64,000 nucleotides of DNA from Prevotellaceae bacterium UBA4332. GTDB lineage: Bacteria > Bacteroidota > Bacteroidia > Bacteroidales > Bacteroidaceae. Both the position numbers and the translations under genes were made by a program. The DNA is taken from positions 1 through 64,000 of the forward strand of contig DGTQ01000018.1 in the NCBI GenBank assembly GCA_002394365.1, given 5' to 3'. Each line of letters starts with the position of its first letter. Positions within the stretch are counted from its first letter, which is position 1. This document shows, piece after piece, positions 8,818 to 16,346 of this stretch. The notes below the pieces were generated by a model. The model did no database searches and was not told where the DNA came from. It was given only the letters and a program-made list of their open reading frames with translations.

Positions 8818-10833
8818 TTGATTGACCGCTTAACCATAGAACGCATTAAGGACAGAGCCGACATAGTGGATGTCGTCTCTGAATTTGTATCGCTAAAGAA
8901 AGTGGGCGTAAACTATCGTGGTTTGTGTCCCTTCCACAACGATCATACCCCCTCGTTCTATGTCTCTCCTGCACGTCGTTCGTGCCATTGTTTCGTTTGC
9001 GGTGAGGGTGGAGACAGCGTAGGCTTCATCATGAAGCACGAACAACTTACCTACCCCGATGCCCTCAGGTGGCTTGCCAACCGCTATCACATAGAGATAG
9101 AAGAGCGCCAACTTACCGAGGAGCAGAAAAAGGAGCAGTCGGACAGGGAGTCGATGTTTATCGTAAACGAATGGGCAGCAAACTATTTCAAGGATATTCT
9201 GCACAACGACATCGACGGCAGAGCTATCGGCATGCAGTATTTCCGTCAGCGTGGGGTGAGGGATGACATCATCGAGAAATTTCGCCTCGGTTTCTGTCTT
9301 AGCGACCGTCATGCAATGTCTGACGAAGCCCTCAAACAGGGTTATCAGAAGGAATTTCTCGTAAAGACAGGCCTTGCCTTTGAAAGTGAGAAGAAAGGTG
9401 AACTTATAGACCGTTTCTCGGGCAGAGTTATGTTTCCCTGGATAGGCGTTAGCGGCAAGGTGGTAGCTTTTGGCGGACGTGTCCTGGATAGTCGCACCAA
9501 GGGTGTCAACCAGAAATATGTCAACTCTCCCGACTCCGACATATATCATAAGGACCACGAACTATACGGCATTTTCCAGGCAAAAAAGGCTATTGCCAAG
9601 GAAGACCTCGTATATATGGTGGAGGGATATACCGACGTTATCTCCATGCACCAATGTGGCATAGAAAACGTGGTTGCCAACTCTGGCACAGCACTCTCCG
9701 AACACCAGATACACCTCTTGCATCGTTTTACCCAAAACATCGTTCTGCTCTACGATGGCGATGCTGCGGGCATCAAGGCAGCTCTGCGTGGTACTGACAT
9801 GTTGCTTCATGAGGGCATGAACGTCAAGGTTATGCTCCTGCCCGATGGCGATGACCCCGATTCCTTTGCACGCAAGCATAGTGCCGAGGAGATGCGCCAA
9901 TATATAAAGGAGCACCAAACGGACTTCATAGAGTTTAAGACAAAGGTGTTGTTGCAGGGAGTGAAAGACCCTCGCGAGCGCTCTGAGGCTATCTCGAGCA
10001 TCATACACAGCATCAGCGTCATCGGAGACCCCATAGTACGAGCCACCTACATTCAGGACTGCTCCATGCGTCTTGGCTACAACGAGCAGACGCTAACGGC
10101 TAAGCTCAACGAGGAGATACGCAATTTTCGCGATGAGCAACGCAAGGCTGAAAGGCGCAATGCTTCACTCTCTGCTGAAGAAAAAACCACTAGCCCAGAG
10201 AGCCCTGAGGGTAATACGACCTCCAATACTGACACGCCTTCTACTAACTCCACTACCAAAACGTCAACTCCAGCTCCTGAAGGAAATGACGGAATGAGCT
10301 TGTCCTCCCTTATAATAAAGGAGGTAATAAGACATGGCAGCATGGAACTCTATAACAACATCACCACCGAAGACGGGCAGACAATATCGCTCACGCTGGC
10401 TCAGTATGTGGACTTCAATCTCAAAGAAGACGGTCTGCAGTTTGCTGAACCTCTCTACAACCAGATATTGGCAGAGGCTGTAGAGCACTCAGCGGAAGAA
10501 GGCTTTGACAGCGAACGCTATTTCACTCTCCACCCCGACTATGACATTTCTTCGCTCTCCATACGTCTCTCCGCAGATAACGTGATACTCTCAAAGAGCT
10601 TGCAGGTAGAGGTTACGCAGTATGCCATGCAGGAGAAGATAAACCACATGCTGCTCGACTTTCGCAATGAGTATCTCATGCAGCACATCAGGCAACTGAC
10701 TCTCGAGATAGGTCAGACGGCAGACGACCCCGAGCGCCAGTTACAGCTGATGGAAGAACTGAAACGAGCGCAGGAGTTTCGCTCCAAGATAGCCAAGAAA
10801 ATAGGCAATAGCGTGGTTTCACGCAGACTATAA
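8818..10833 (+). CDS. dnaG: DNA primase
   Basis: Makes RNA primers for replication. In order: a CHC2 zinc finger (CPFH about residue 40, then CHCFVCG), the catalytic core, the Toprim domain with VEGYTDV (about 270) and DGDAAG (about 320), then a variable low-complexity linker rich in Thr/Ser/Pro (about 450-490) and a C-terminal helicase-binding region. At 671 residues it is normal for the phylum. No ATG lies upstream of the zinc finger, so the TTG at 8818 is the likely start. It directly follows a repeat patch. Confidence 0.96.
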   Translation: MIDRLTIERIKDRADIVDVVSEFVSLKKVGVNYRGLCPFHNDHTPSFYVSPARRSCHCFVCGEGGDSVGFIMKHEQLTYPDALRWLANRYHIEIEERQLTEEQKKEQSDRESMFIVNEWAANYFKDILHNDIDGRAIGMQYFRQRGVRDDIIEKFRLGFCLSDRHAMSDEALKQGYQKEFLVKTGLAFESEKKGELIDRFSGRVMFPWIGVSGKVVAFGGRVLDSRTKGVNQKYVNSPDSDIYHKDHELYGIFQAKKAIAKEDLVYMVEGYTDVISMHQCGIENVVANSGTALSEHQIHLLHRFTQNIVLLYDGDAAGIKAALRGTDMLLHEGMNVKVMLLPDGDDPDSFARKHSAEEMRQYIKEHQTDFIEFKTKVLLQGVKDPRERSEAISSIIHSISVIGDPIVRATYIQDCSMRLGYNEQTLTAKLNEEIRNFRDEQRKAERRNASLSAEEKTTSPESPEGNTTSNTDTPSTNSTTKTSTPAPEGNDGMSLSSLIIKEVIRHGSMELYNNITTEDGQTISLTLAQYVDFNLKEDGLQFAEPLYNQILAEAVEHSAEEGFDSERYFTLHPDYDISSLSIRLSADNVILSKSLQVEVTQYAMQEKINHMLLDFRNEYLMQHIRQLTLEIGQTADDPERQLQLMEELKRAQEFRSKIAKKIGNSVVSRRL

Positions 10834-10869
10834 TAGGGTTTTTCCCTCCATTATATAGGGATTTTTCCC

Positions 10870-10900
10870 ATTGTGGCATAAGAATAACATCGTATCTTTG
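10870..10900 (+). promoter_or_regulatory. Promoter for the Gly/Ser-rich protein gene
   Basis: ATTG at 10870-10873, a 19-base spacer and TATCTTTG at 10893-10900, 49 bases before the ATG. Two agggNtttttccc words lie just upstream (10836-10870). Confidence 0.65.
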
Positions 10901-10949
10901 CACCAGACAAAAATAATCACAAAGCTAACGATAAAAAGAAATAAGAATT

Positions 10950-11906
10950 ATGAAGAAGTTTATAATCACAATGGTAGCACTGCTCCTTACGGTTACAGGT
11001 GTAAAAGCCATGAGCTATGAGCAGGCTCGAGAGCAGGCCCTGTTCCTCACCGACAAGATGGCTTACGAGCTCAACCTCTCTGAGCAGCAGTATGAGGCAG
11101 CCTACGAAATCAATCTTGACTACCTCATGAGTGTAAACACCGTTGACGACCTCTATTCTGAATACTGGCGCCAGCGCAATCTCGACATGCAGGTAATCTT
11201 CTATGACTGGCAGTGGGATGCCTTTTGTGCAGCGTCTTATTTCTATCGTCCTCTTTATTGGGACGCAGGCGTGTGGCACTTCGGTATTTATGCCCACTAT
11301 CCCGTTCGCACCTTCTTCTATTTCGAGCGTCCCGCAATATGGGCAACCTACTGCGGTGGTCATAGCTGGCGCTATAATGGCGGACGCTCCTGGTATGTTC
11401 ACCACGGTCCTGTATATCGTGTAGCACATCATCGTGGCATGAGACACTCTCTGCCTCATCACTATAGCGCAAACCCACGCCCACACATCAGCCATCATGC
11501 CAGTGGAGCAAGCATACATCGTGGAAGCGCCTCATCACATCGTCCAAGCAGCACACGCTCTACCGACGCTGCACGTCCTAACGACCATCGTTCTGGTGGC
11601 TATAGCAGAAGCGGTTCTGGCTCAGATATGAGTCACTCCCGTGGCAGCTTCGGCAGCGGTTCTGGAAGTTCTCGTGGTAGCTTTGGCGGAGGCAGCATGG
11701 GTGGCTCCCGTGGTAGTTTCAGCGGTGGAGCATCTCGTGGCAGCTTCGGCGGAGGAGCTTCTCGTGGAGGTTTCAGCGGAGGCGGATTCAGTGGTGGCGC
11801 TTCTCGCGGTAGCTTCGGCGGTGGAGGTGGTTCACATGGTGGCTTCAGCGGTGGAGGCTCACGCGGAGGTTTCAGTGATGGAGGCTCACACGGTGGAAGA
11901 AGATAA
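10950..11906 (+). CDS. Exported protein with Gly/Ser/Arg-rich tail
   Basis: Family not recognised. Of 318 residues, 1-20 form a signal peptide. Residues 21-130 are an acidic-aromatic domain with many Trp and Tyr, 130-185 are His-rich (HHRGMRHSLPHH), and from about 215 to the end there is a repeat tail built of SRGSFGGG-like units with Arg or His at intervals. The tail reads like an envelope or surface linker; a metal-binding role for the His cluster is only a guess. It is followed after 31 bases by the DUF308 gene and may be co-transcribed. Confidence 0.75.
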   Translation: MKKFIITMVALLLTVTGVKAMSYEQAREQALFLTDKMAYELNLSEQQYEAAYEINLDYLMSVNTVDDLYSEYWRQRNLDMQVIFYDWQWDAFCAASYFYRPLYWDAGVWHFGIYAHYPVRTFFYFERPAIWATYCGGHSWRYNGGRSWYVHHGPVYRVAHHRGMRHSLPHHYSANPRPHISHHASGASIHRGSASSHRPSSTRSTDAARPNDHRSGGYSRSGSGSDMSHSRGSFGSGSGSSRGSFGGGSMGGSRGSFSGGASRGSFGGGASRGGFSGGGFSGGASRGSFGGGGGSHGGFSGGGSRGGFSDGGSHGGRR

Positions 11907-11937
11907 ATTCTGTTCATAATTCACAGTTAAATAGGTA

Positions 11938-12651
11938 ATGAAACTTATAACATACAGCGTATTTCGCGCCCTCTGTGCAATAGCAGTGGGCGCATTGCTC
12001 GTTAAATACCGTGAGGAAATGGTAGAGTGGATGACCATCGCTATAGGCGCACTATTCCTACTCTCTGGACTTGCGGCTATCATCATGTCTGTCAGCAAGA
12101 AAGAGGCGATAGACCCCGTAGCATTGGGAGAAGAAAATAGTAGCACAACCGTGGCACCCTATGACGATGCTTCAGCTATTCAAGGGGGGACTTCCACCAC
12201 CACATACAAACGAGCTGGTTGGGGGTGGGGCTCATTCGTCGGTCTGGGAAGCATGATTTTAGGACTTATCCTTGTCCTCATGCCCAAGACTTTCGTAGAG
12301 TTTCTTGTTTATATCATCTCCGCTTTCCTCATCATCGGTGCCATACAGCAGTTTGTCACCCTCGGTGGTGCCCGCAAGCATGGTACTGTTGGATTTGCTT
12401 TCTGGATTATGCCCCTCCTGCTGCTTATCGTGGGATGCATAGCACTCTTCAAGCCCACCGTCTTTGCCTCTGCCCCACTCTATTTCATCGGATGGTTCCT
12501 CATCTGCTATGGTGTAGTGGAGTGTATCAACGCTCTCAAGGCACGTAGCAATCGCAAGAAGTACGAAAAAGAGCAGAACTTCTATAACCTCAATCAAAAG
12601 CCAGACTTCTCCAACGCTGAAGAAGTGGAGGCAGAAGAGGTCAGCTTATAG
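11938..12651 (+). CDS. DUF308/HdeD-like membrane protein
   Basis: A 237-residue inner-membrane protein with about six hydrophobic helices in two groups: about 5-20 and 29-50, then 95-118, 122-138, 147-165 and 176-192. This duplicated layout is that of DUF308 (HdeD) proteins. The C-terminus is charged and cytosolic. HdeD in E. coli relates to acid resistance; no such role can be shown here. Confidence 0.75.
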   Translation: MKLITYSVFRALCAIAVGALLVKYREEMVEWMTIAIGALFLLSGLAAIIMSVSKKEAIDPVALGEENSSTTVAPYDDASAIQGGTSTTTYKRAGWGWGSFVGLGSMILGLILVLMPKTFVEFLVYIISAFLIIGAIQQFVTLGGARKHGTVGFAFWIMPLLLLIVGCIALFKPTVFASAPLYFIGWFLICYGVVECINALKARSNRKKYEKEQNFYNLNQKPDFSNAEEVEAEEVSL

Positions 12652-12655
12652 TTTA

Positions 12656-12752
12656 ATACGGTTTACGGTTTACGGTTTACAGTTTACAGTTTACAGTTTA
12701 CGGTTTAATGTTTAATGCTTAATGTTTAATGCTTAATGTTTAATGTCTAATC
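12656..12752. repeat. Short tandem words before trxB
   Basis: About nine copies of a 7-base word (gtttac with a or g) pass into copies of tttaatg/cttaatg. The tract fills the gap between the DUF308 gene and trxB. No TAnnTTTG element is visible. Confidence 0.75.
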
Positions 12753-12768
12753 TAACTCCTTTATAACA

Positions 12769-13713
12769 ATGACAACAAAATGCTTAATCATAGGTAGTGG
12801 TCCTGCAGGCTATACTGCAGCAATCTATGCAGGTCGTGCTAACCTCTCACCTGTAGAGTATTGCGGTCCGCAAACTGGTGGACAGCTCACCCAAACAACC
12901 ATAGTAGAAAACTTCCCTGGTTATCCTGATGGCGTTGATGCCAATCAGATGATGATGGAACTGCGCCAGCAGGCAGAACGCTTTGGAGCAGACATACGAG
13001 ACGGCGAAATTGTCAAGGCTGACTTCTCCCAGCAGCCTTATGTATTCACCACCGATTCTGGCGAGGAGATAAAAGCACAAAGCGTAGTTATTGCCACAGG
13101 CGCAAAAGCAAAATATCTCGGACTTGCTGATGAAGAGAAATACAACGGAATGGGTGTAAGTGCCTGTGCCACATGCGATGGTTTCTTCTATCGCAAGAAG
13201 GTTACTGCCGTCGTAGGCGGTGGCGACACAGCATGCGAAGACGCTCTCTACCTCTCTCACCTCTGCAAGAAGGTTTATCTCGTAGTGCGTAAGCCCTACC
13301 TTCGCGCCTCAGAGATTATGCAACAGCGTGTACGCGAGGCAGAAAATATTGAGATACTCTTTGAGCATAATGCCATCGGGCTCTATGGTGAGAATGGCGT
13401 AGAAGGCATGCACCTCGTAAAGCGTAAAGGAGAAGCCGATGAAGAACAATACGACGTAGCAATCGACGGCTTTTTCCTTGCCATTGGCCACAAGCCCGTT
13501 ACCGACATTTTCAAGGGACAAATCATGCTCGACGAGATGGGCTACATCAAGACCCTCGCCCCAAGCCAGCAGGTATGCACTCCCGATGGCACACCACTTC
13601 CTGGTGTCTTCGCAGCAGGCGATGTATGCGACCCCATCTATCGCCAAGCTATAGTAGCTGCTGGCACTGGATGCAAGGCAGCACTCGATGCAGAGAAATA
13701 TCTCAATGCATAA
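12769..13713 (+). CDS. trxB: Thioredoxin reductase
   Basis: Passes electrons from NADPH through FAD to thioredoxin. The 314-residue two-dinucleotide-fold protein has the FAD motif GSGPAGYTAAIYAGR at the N-terminus, the redox-active CATC (about residues 134-137), the NADPH motif GGGDTACEDA, and the C-terminal FAAGDVCD. Length and motif order are those of the low-molecular-weight bacterial enzyme. Confidence 0.97.
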   Translation: MTTKCLIIGSGPAGYTAAIYAGRANLSPVEYCGPQTGGQLTQTTIVENFPGYPDGVDANQMMMELRQQAERFGADIRDGEIVKADFSQQPYVFTTDSGEEIKAQSVVIATGAKAKYLGLADEEKYNGMGVSACATCDGFFYRKKVTAVVGGGDTACEDALYLSHLCKKVYLVVRKPYLRASEIMQQRVREAENIEILFEHNAIGLYGENGVEGMHLVKRKGEADEEQYDVAIDGFFLAIGHKPVTDIFKGQIMLDEMGYIKTLAPSQQVCTPDGTPLPGVFAAGDVCDPIYRQAIVAAGTGCKAALDAEKYLNA

Positions 13714-13962
13714 ATACAGAGCTCATAATTCTTGCGCTCCAGTAGGTGCTCAGGCGTTTCTGCTCCCCGAAAACGGGGTTGCACTCCCCCGATAAACGGG
13801 GGAGATATGGAGGGGGTAATGAGTCTATTGAACCGAGAGGGGTGTAAAGACTATTGACAAGCTCGGAGCATGGTTTATAGTTGAAGGCAGTGCTTACGTT
13901 AAAAAAAATTAAATAGCAACACAACACTAAACTCTAAACTCTGAACTCTAAACTATTTTTAC
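13714..13962. other. Non-coding spacer after trxB with repeat fragments
   Basis: About 250 bases without a credible gene. Fragments of dispersed intergenic repeats are present: a gcgctccagtaggtgctcagg piece at about 13734-13755, c/g-run inverted words at 13766-13806 (ccccgaaaacgggg and cccccgataaacggggg), and ctctaaactctgaactctaaact tracts at 13930-13954. Confidence 0.6.
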
Positions 13963-13970
13963 TACCTTTG
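13963..13970 (+). promoter_or_regulatory. -7 element for tRNA-Leu
   Basis: TACCTTTG, 88 bases before the mature tRNA 5' end. No good TTTG was found at the expected distance upstream. Confidence 0.5.
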
Positions 13971-14057
13971 CACTCGCAAATTGCGTACGCACCGTGAGCC
14001 TGCTCCCGCAGACACTCACTATTTGCTTTGTGCGAACGCGTTTGTCACCACGCAAAA

Positions 14058-14139
14058 GCCCAGATGGCGGAATTGGTAGACGCGTTGGTCTCAAACACCA
14101 ATACTTCACGGTGTACGGGTTCGAGTCCCGTTCTGGGCA
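14058..14139 (+). tRNA. tRNA-Leu (anticodon CAA)
   Basis: Acceptor arms GCCCAGA (14058-14064) and TCTGGGC (14132-14138) pair fully, with discriminator A at 14139. The D arm has the long leucine form, the anticodon stem ttggt/accaa encloses ctcaaac, giving anticodon CAA for UUG codons, a long variable arm follows, and the T arm contains the expected ggttcgagtcc. CCA is not encoded. Confidence 0.95.
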
Positions 14140-14180
14140 CGTATAAAAGGCAGCCTCACAAGGAGCTGCCTTTTATACGT
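14140..14180 (+). terminator. Terminator after tRNA-Leu
   Basis: A 15-base perfect inverted repeat (cgtataaaaggcagc with its complement) starts right after the tRNA, with a short loop. The 3' arm carries tttt and is followed by gtttctt, a modest U tract. Confidence 0.7.
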
Positions 14181-14214
14181 TTCTTCACGCAACTCTCACC
14201 TTATTATAGCTGTA

Positions 14215-14541
14215 TCATGACAATGCCTTCAGTCCTATAATCGAACCCACAAGCGTTGTCAAGAAGAACAATCGCCAGAATGTTGCAGGCTCACGAAAGA
14301 TGAATATTCCCACAAGTACAGCCCCTGCAGCACCTATGCCTGTCCAAACAGGATATGCAGTACCTATTGCTATCGTCTGCGTCGCCTTTGCCAGCAAAAC
14401 AGCACTAAGAACATACAATATGGCAAAGCCCACTATCCAGGTCCACCATTCACTGCCCACAACACCTTTTGCCCTGCCAAGACAATATGTAAAACCCACT
14501 TCGCAGAGTCCAGCCACAACCAATACTATCCAGTTCATCAT
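14215..14541 (-). CDS. SMR family exporter, Gdx/SugE-like
   Basis: A 108-residue protein with four membrane helices, the small multidrug resistance fold that works as an antiparallel dimer driven by protons. Glu14 in the first helix (AGLCEVGFTY) is the essential acidic residue. The segment GTAYPVWTGIGAAGAVLVGI in helix three is closer to the SugE/Gdx (guanidinium exporter) subgroup than to EmrE. No guanidine riboswitch was recognised upstream, so substrate is inferred. Confidence 0.85.
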   Translation of the reverse strand: MMNWIVLVVAGLCEVGFTYCLGRAKGVVGSEWWTWIVGFAILYVLSAVLLAKATQTIAIGTAYPVWTGIGAAGAVLVGIFIFREPATFWRLFFLTTLVGSIIGLKALS

Positions 14542-14570
14542 CTTATACTATTATAATCTCTATTTTGTCG

Positions 14571-14602
14571 CAAAATTAGCCTGTTCTATTAATTTCTGCA
14601 AA
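14571..14602 (-). promoter_or_regulatory. Promoter for the SMR gene
   Basis: Minus strand: TTTG at 14602-14599, a 20-base spacer, TAATTTTG at 14578-14571, 30 bases before the ATG. Confidence 0.7.
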
Positions 14603-14642
14603 ACTTTATTGCAAAATTACTAAAAAATAGCGGAAAACCGCT

Positions 14643-14674
14643 ATTGCGTAATTAAAAAACACATCGTACCTTTG
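14643..14674 (+). promoter_or_regulatory. Upstream promoter of the leader/exported-protein operon
   Basis: ATTG at 14643-14646, a 20-base spacer and TACCTTTG at 14667-14674. A transcript from here would be a leader of nearly 400 bases before the first gene at 15075. Confidence 0.65.
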
Positions 14675-14783
14675 CACACAGACAAACGACCTTATTACAA
14701 CCCAAAATAAGGAAAAACGAGGAAAAATTAAAAAAAAGTAAAAAAAAATGGCTCACAAATGAACGTAATTTAAAATTTCTTAT

Positions 14784-14791
14784 TATATTTG
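14784..14791 (+). promoter_or_regulatory. Second -7 element of the leader
   Basis: TATATTTG matches the -7 consensus. The -33 region is poor. A start near 14798 would place all three leader hairpins in the transcript. Confidence 0.45.
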
Positions 14792-14839
14792 CATCGTCGT
14801 TTAACAAAACGGCAGACATATATATAGAGAAGCGTTTCG

Positions 14840-15035
14840 CTTAATTCCTTACTGATGAATCTCGACAACTCATCTAAAACACAGGATTAAGAGAGTGCGT
14901 TCTCCCCTATTATCGAGTATCTATATACTTAACGATAAAGGGGTGTGAGCCATTATCTTATCGTGTTTTTAGGCAGTCGAGAGCCCATCAGTAGATAAGC
15001 TGACAGGTTCGCGCCCTCTTTTGTGTGCCTAAAAA
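14840..15035 (+). ncRNA. Structured leader or small RNA, family unknown
   Basis: Three hairpins stand in series: (1) 14840-14849 with 14883-14891, inner stem 14854-14858/14870-14874; (2) 14904-14943, stems cccct/agggg and ttatcg/cgataa; (3) an outer perfect 10-base stem 14966-14975/15026-15035 around an inner stem 14981-14991/15000-15010 with an 8-base loop. The segment 14932-14938 can pair with 14958-14964 instead of 14910-14915, so stem 2 has an alternative. The first gene begins 40 bases later. Whether it is a cis-regulatory leader or a separate RNA (for example 6S-like) cannot be told by eye. Confidence 0.5.
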
Positions 15036-15074
15036 CTAAAAGCCAGAAATATCTACACAACAAAAAGCTAAACT

Positions 15075-16334
15075 ATGGAAAGAACTAATATAAAAACACT
15101 AACTCTTTTCAAAGGATTTCTCATCCTTATCTTGTTTGGTATTTTATGCCAAAACATAAATGCACAAGTATCACAGCAAAATCACTCTTCTTTTATTGAC
15201 CCTGATTATACAGGAGAAAAAGGAACGCGTCTTAGTCCAATAATAGCTTTCAGAGCAGGCAAGAGCCTTATTGACATGAACGGAATGGCAAATGTGGAGC
15301 AGATAGCCAACTATCTTAAAGGTCGTCCTTCCATAAAAATTGTCATAGAGGGCTATGCACCTGCGAGTTCTGATGAGGATGCATGTAAAAGATTATCAGC
15401 AGAAAGAGCTGCAGCCGTAAAGAAATCATTAGTTAACACCTATGGCATCTCCTCTTCAAGAATAATCGCAAACGGTAAAGGAATTGCTAATAGCAATATT
15501 ATACAATTACAAAAATCAGGAAACGCTGTTGTAGTATATGAACAACAGGCAAAAGAAGATGAAAAACAATTAGCTCGTAATAATACTACACAACGACACA
15601 ATACGAAAAGACGTAGTAATAATACTACAAATAAGAATAATAGAACCAACACGCGTAATGGCAATGACGCTGTCAATGCTGTAAATAGTTTAATTGGGAA
15701 TGCTCTCGCATACGGAATGATAGGTGCCATGACGGGAGATAATGAGTATTGTCATAGTTGCTGGGGAACAGGATGTTCTGAGTGTAACTATACTGGTAAA
15801 GTCTTTGTTGTAAACAAAAACTTAACGGATGCTCTCTATGGTCTATATACTCAAGGTGCAAACACACTCGCAGAACAGCAACAGGCATCAAACAATACTA
15901 CAATAAAAGATGGCTATCATAAACTGAATATAGGTGATGGAGAGACCATTGAAGGAAATTTCAAAAATGGTTATCTAAACGGACCTGGAAAGGGATATAA
16001 CACCGCAGGTGATAAATATGTAGGAAATTTCAAAGACAGCAAACCACACGGAAAAGGAACCATGACACTTTCTACAGGCGACAAATATGTTGGTGATTTT
16101 GTTAATGGGGAAGCTACAGGCACAGGAATGTTGACGCTTAGTAACGGCGACAAGTATATCGGGCAATTCAAAAATGCTTTGTTTAACGGAAATGGCACAT
16201 TCTATATAAAAGCAGAAAAAAAATACTATAAAGGAATATGGAAAGATAATGAATTGGCCGAATTGATTGAAGAGGGGACATGGAACCCGTCTATTTCAAA
16301 AAGAAGAACTACATCTACTCAAAAAAAGAAATAA
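15075..16334 (+). CDS. Exported OmpA-like/MORN-repeat protein
   Basis: A 419-residue protein with an N-terminal signal or anchor (hydrophobic about 13-30, ending NAQV). Residues about 48-150 resemble an OmpA C-terminal peptidoglycan-binding domain (GYAPASSDEDACKRLSAERA region). An Asn/Thr/Arg-rich linker follows (about 170-195), then a Cys cluster CHSCWGTGCSECNYTG of DnaJ zinc-finger type (about 227-242), then four to five MORN-like repeats with GDKYVGNFK and GKGT/GTGM motifs (about 285-400). It probably tethers to the cell wall and displays a MORN sheet. It opens the eleven-gene run; the next gene starts 12 bases on. Confidence 0.8.
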   Translation: MERTNIKTLTLFKGFLILILFGILCQNINAQVSQQNHSSFIDPDYTGEKGTRLSPIIAFRAGKSLIDMNGMANVEQIANYLKGRPSIKIVIEGYAPASSDEDACKRLSAERAAAVKKSLVNTYGISSSRIIANGKGIANSNIIQLQKSGNAVVVYEQQAKEDEKQLARNNTTQRHNTKRRSNNTTNKNNRTNTRNGNDAVNAVNSLIGNALAYGMIGAMTGDNEYCHSCWGTGCSECNYTGKVFVVNKNLTDALYGLYTQGANTLAEQQQASNNTTIKDGYHKLNIGDGETIEGNFKNGYLNGPGKGYNTAGDKYVGNFKDSKPHGKGTMTLSTGDKYVGDFVNGEATGTGMLTLSNGDKYIGQFKNALFNGNGTFYIKAEKKYYKGIWKDNELAELIEEGTWNPSISKRRTTSTQKKK

Positions 16335-16346
16335 CTGAAATTAAAA

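Noticed and set aside
14028..14240. 70-residue open frame over the tRNA
   Set aside because: It contains AQMAELVDALVSNT, the familiar false translation of tRNA-Leu; the tRNA explains the sequence.
14840..15035. tmRNA, RNase P RNA or SRP RNA
   Set aside because: None of their conserved segments (tRNA-like end with ggttcga, gaggaaagtcc, or the SRP tetraloop helix) is present. 6S RNA stays open.
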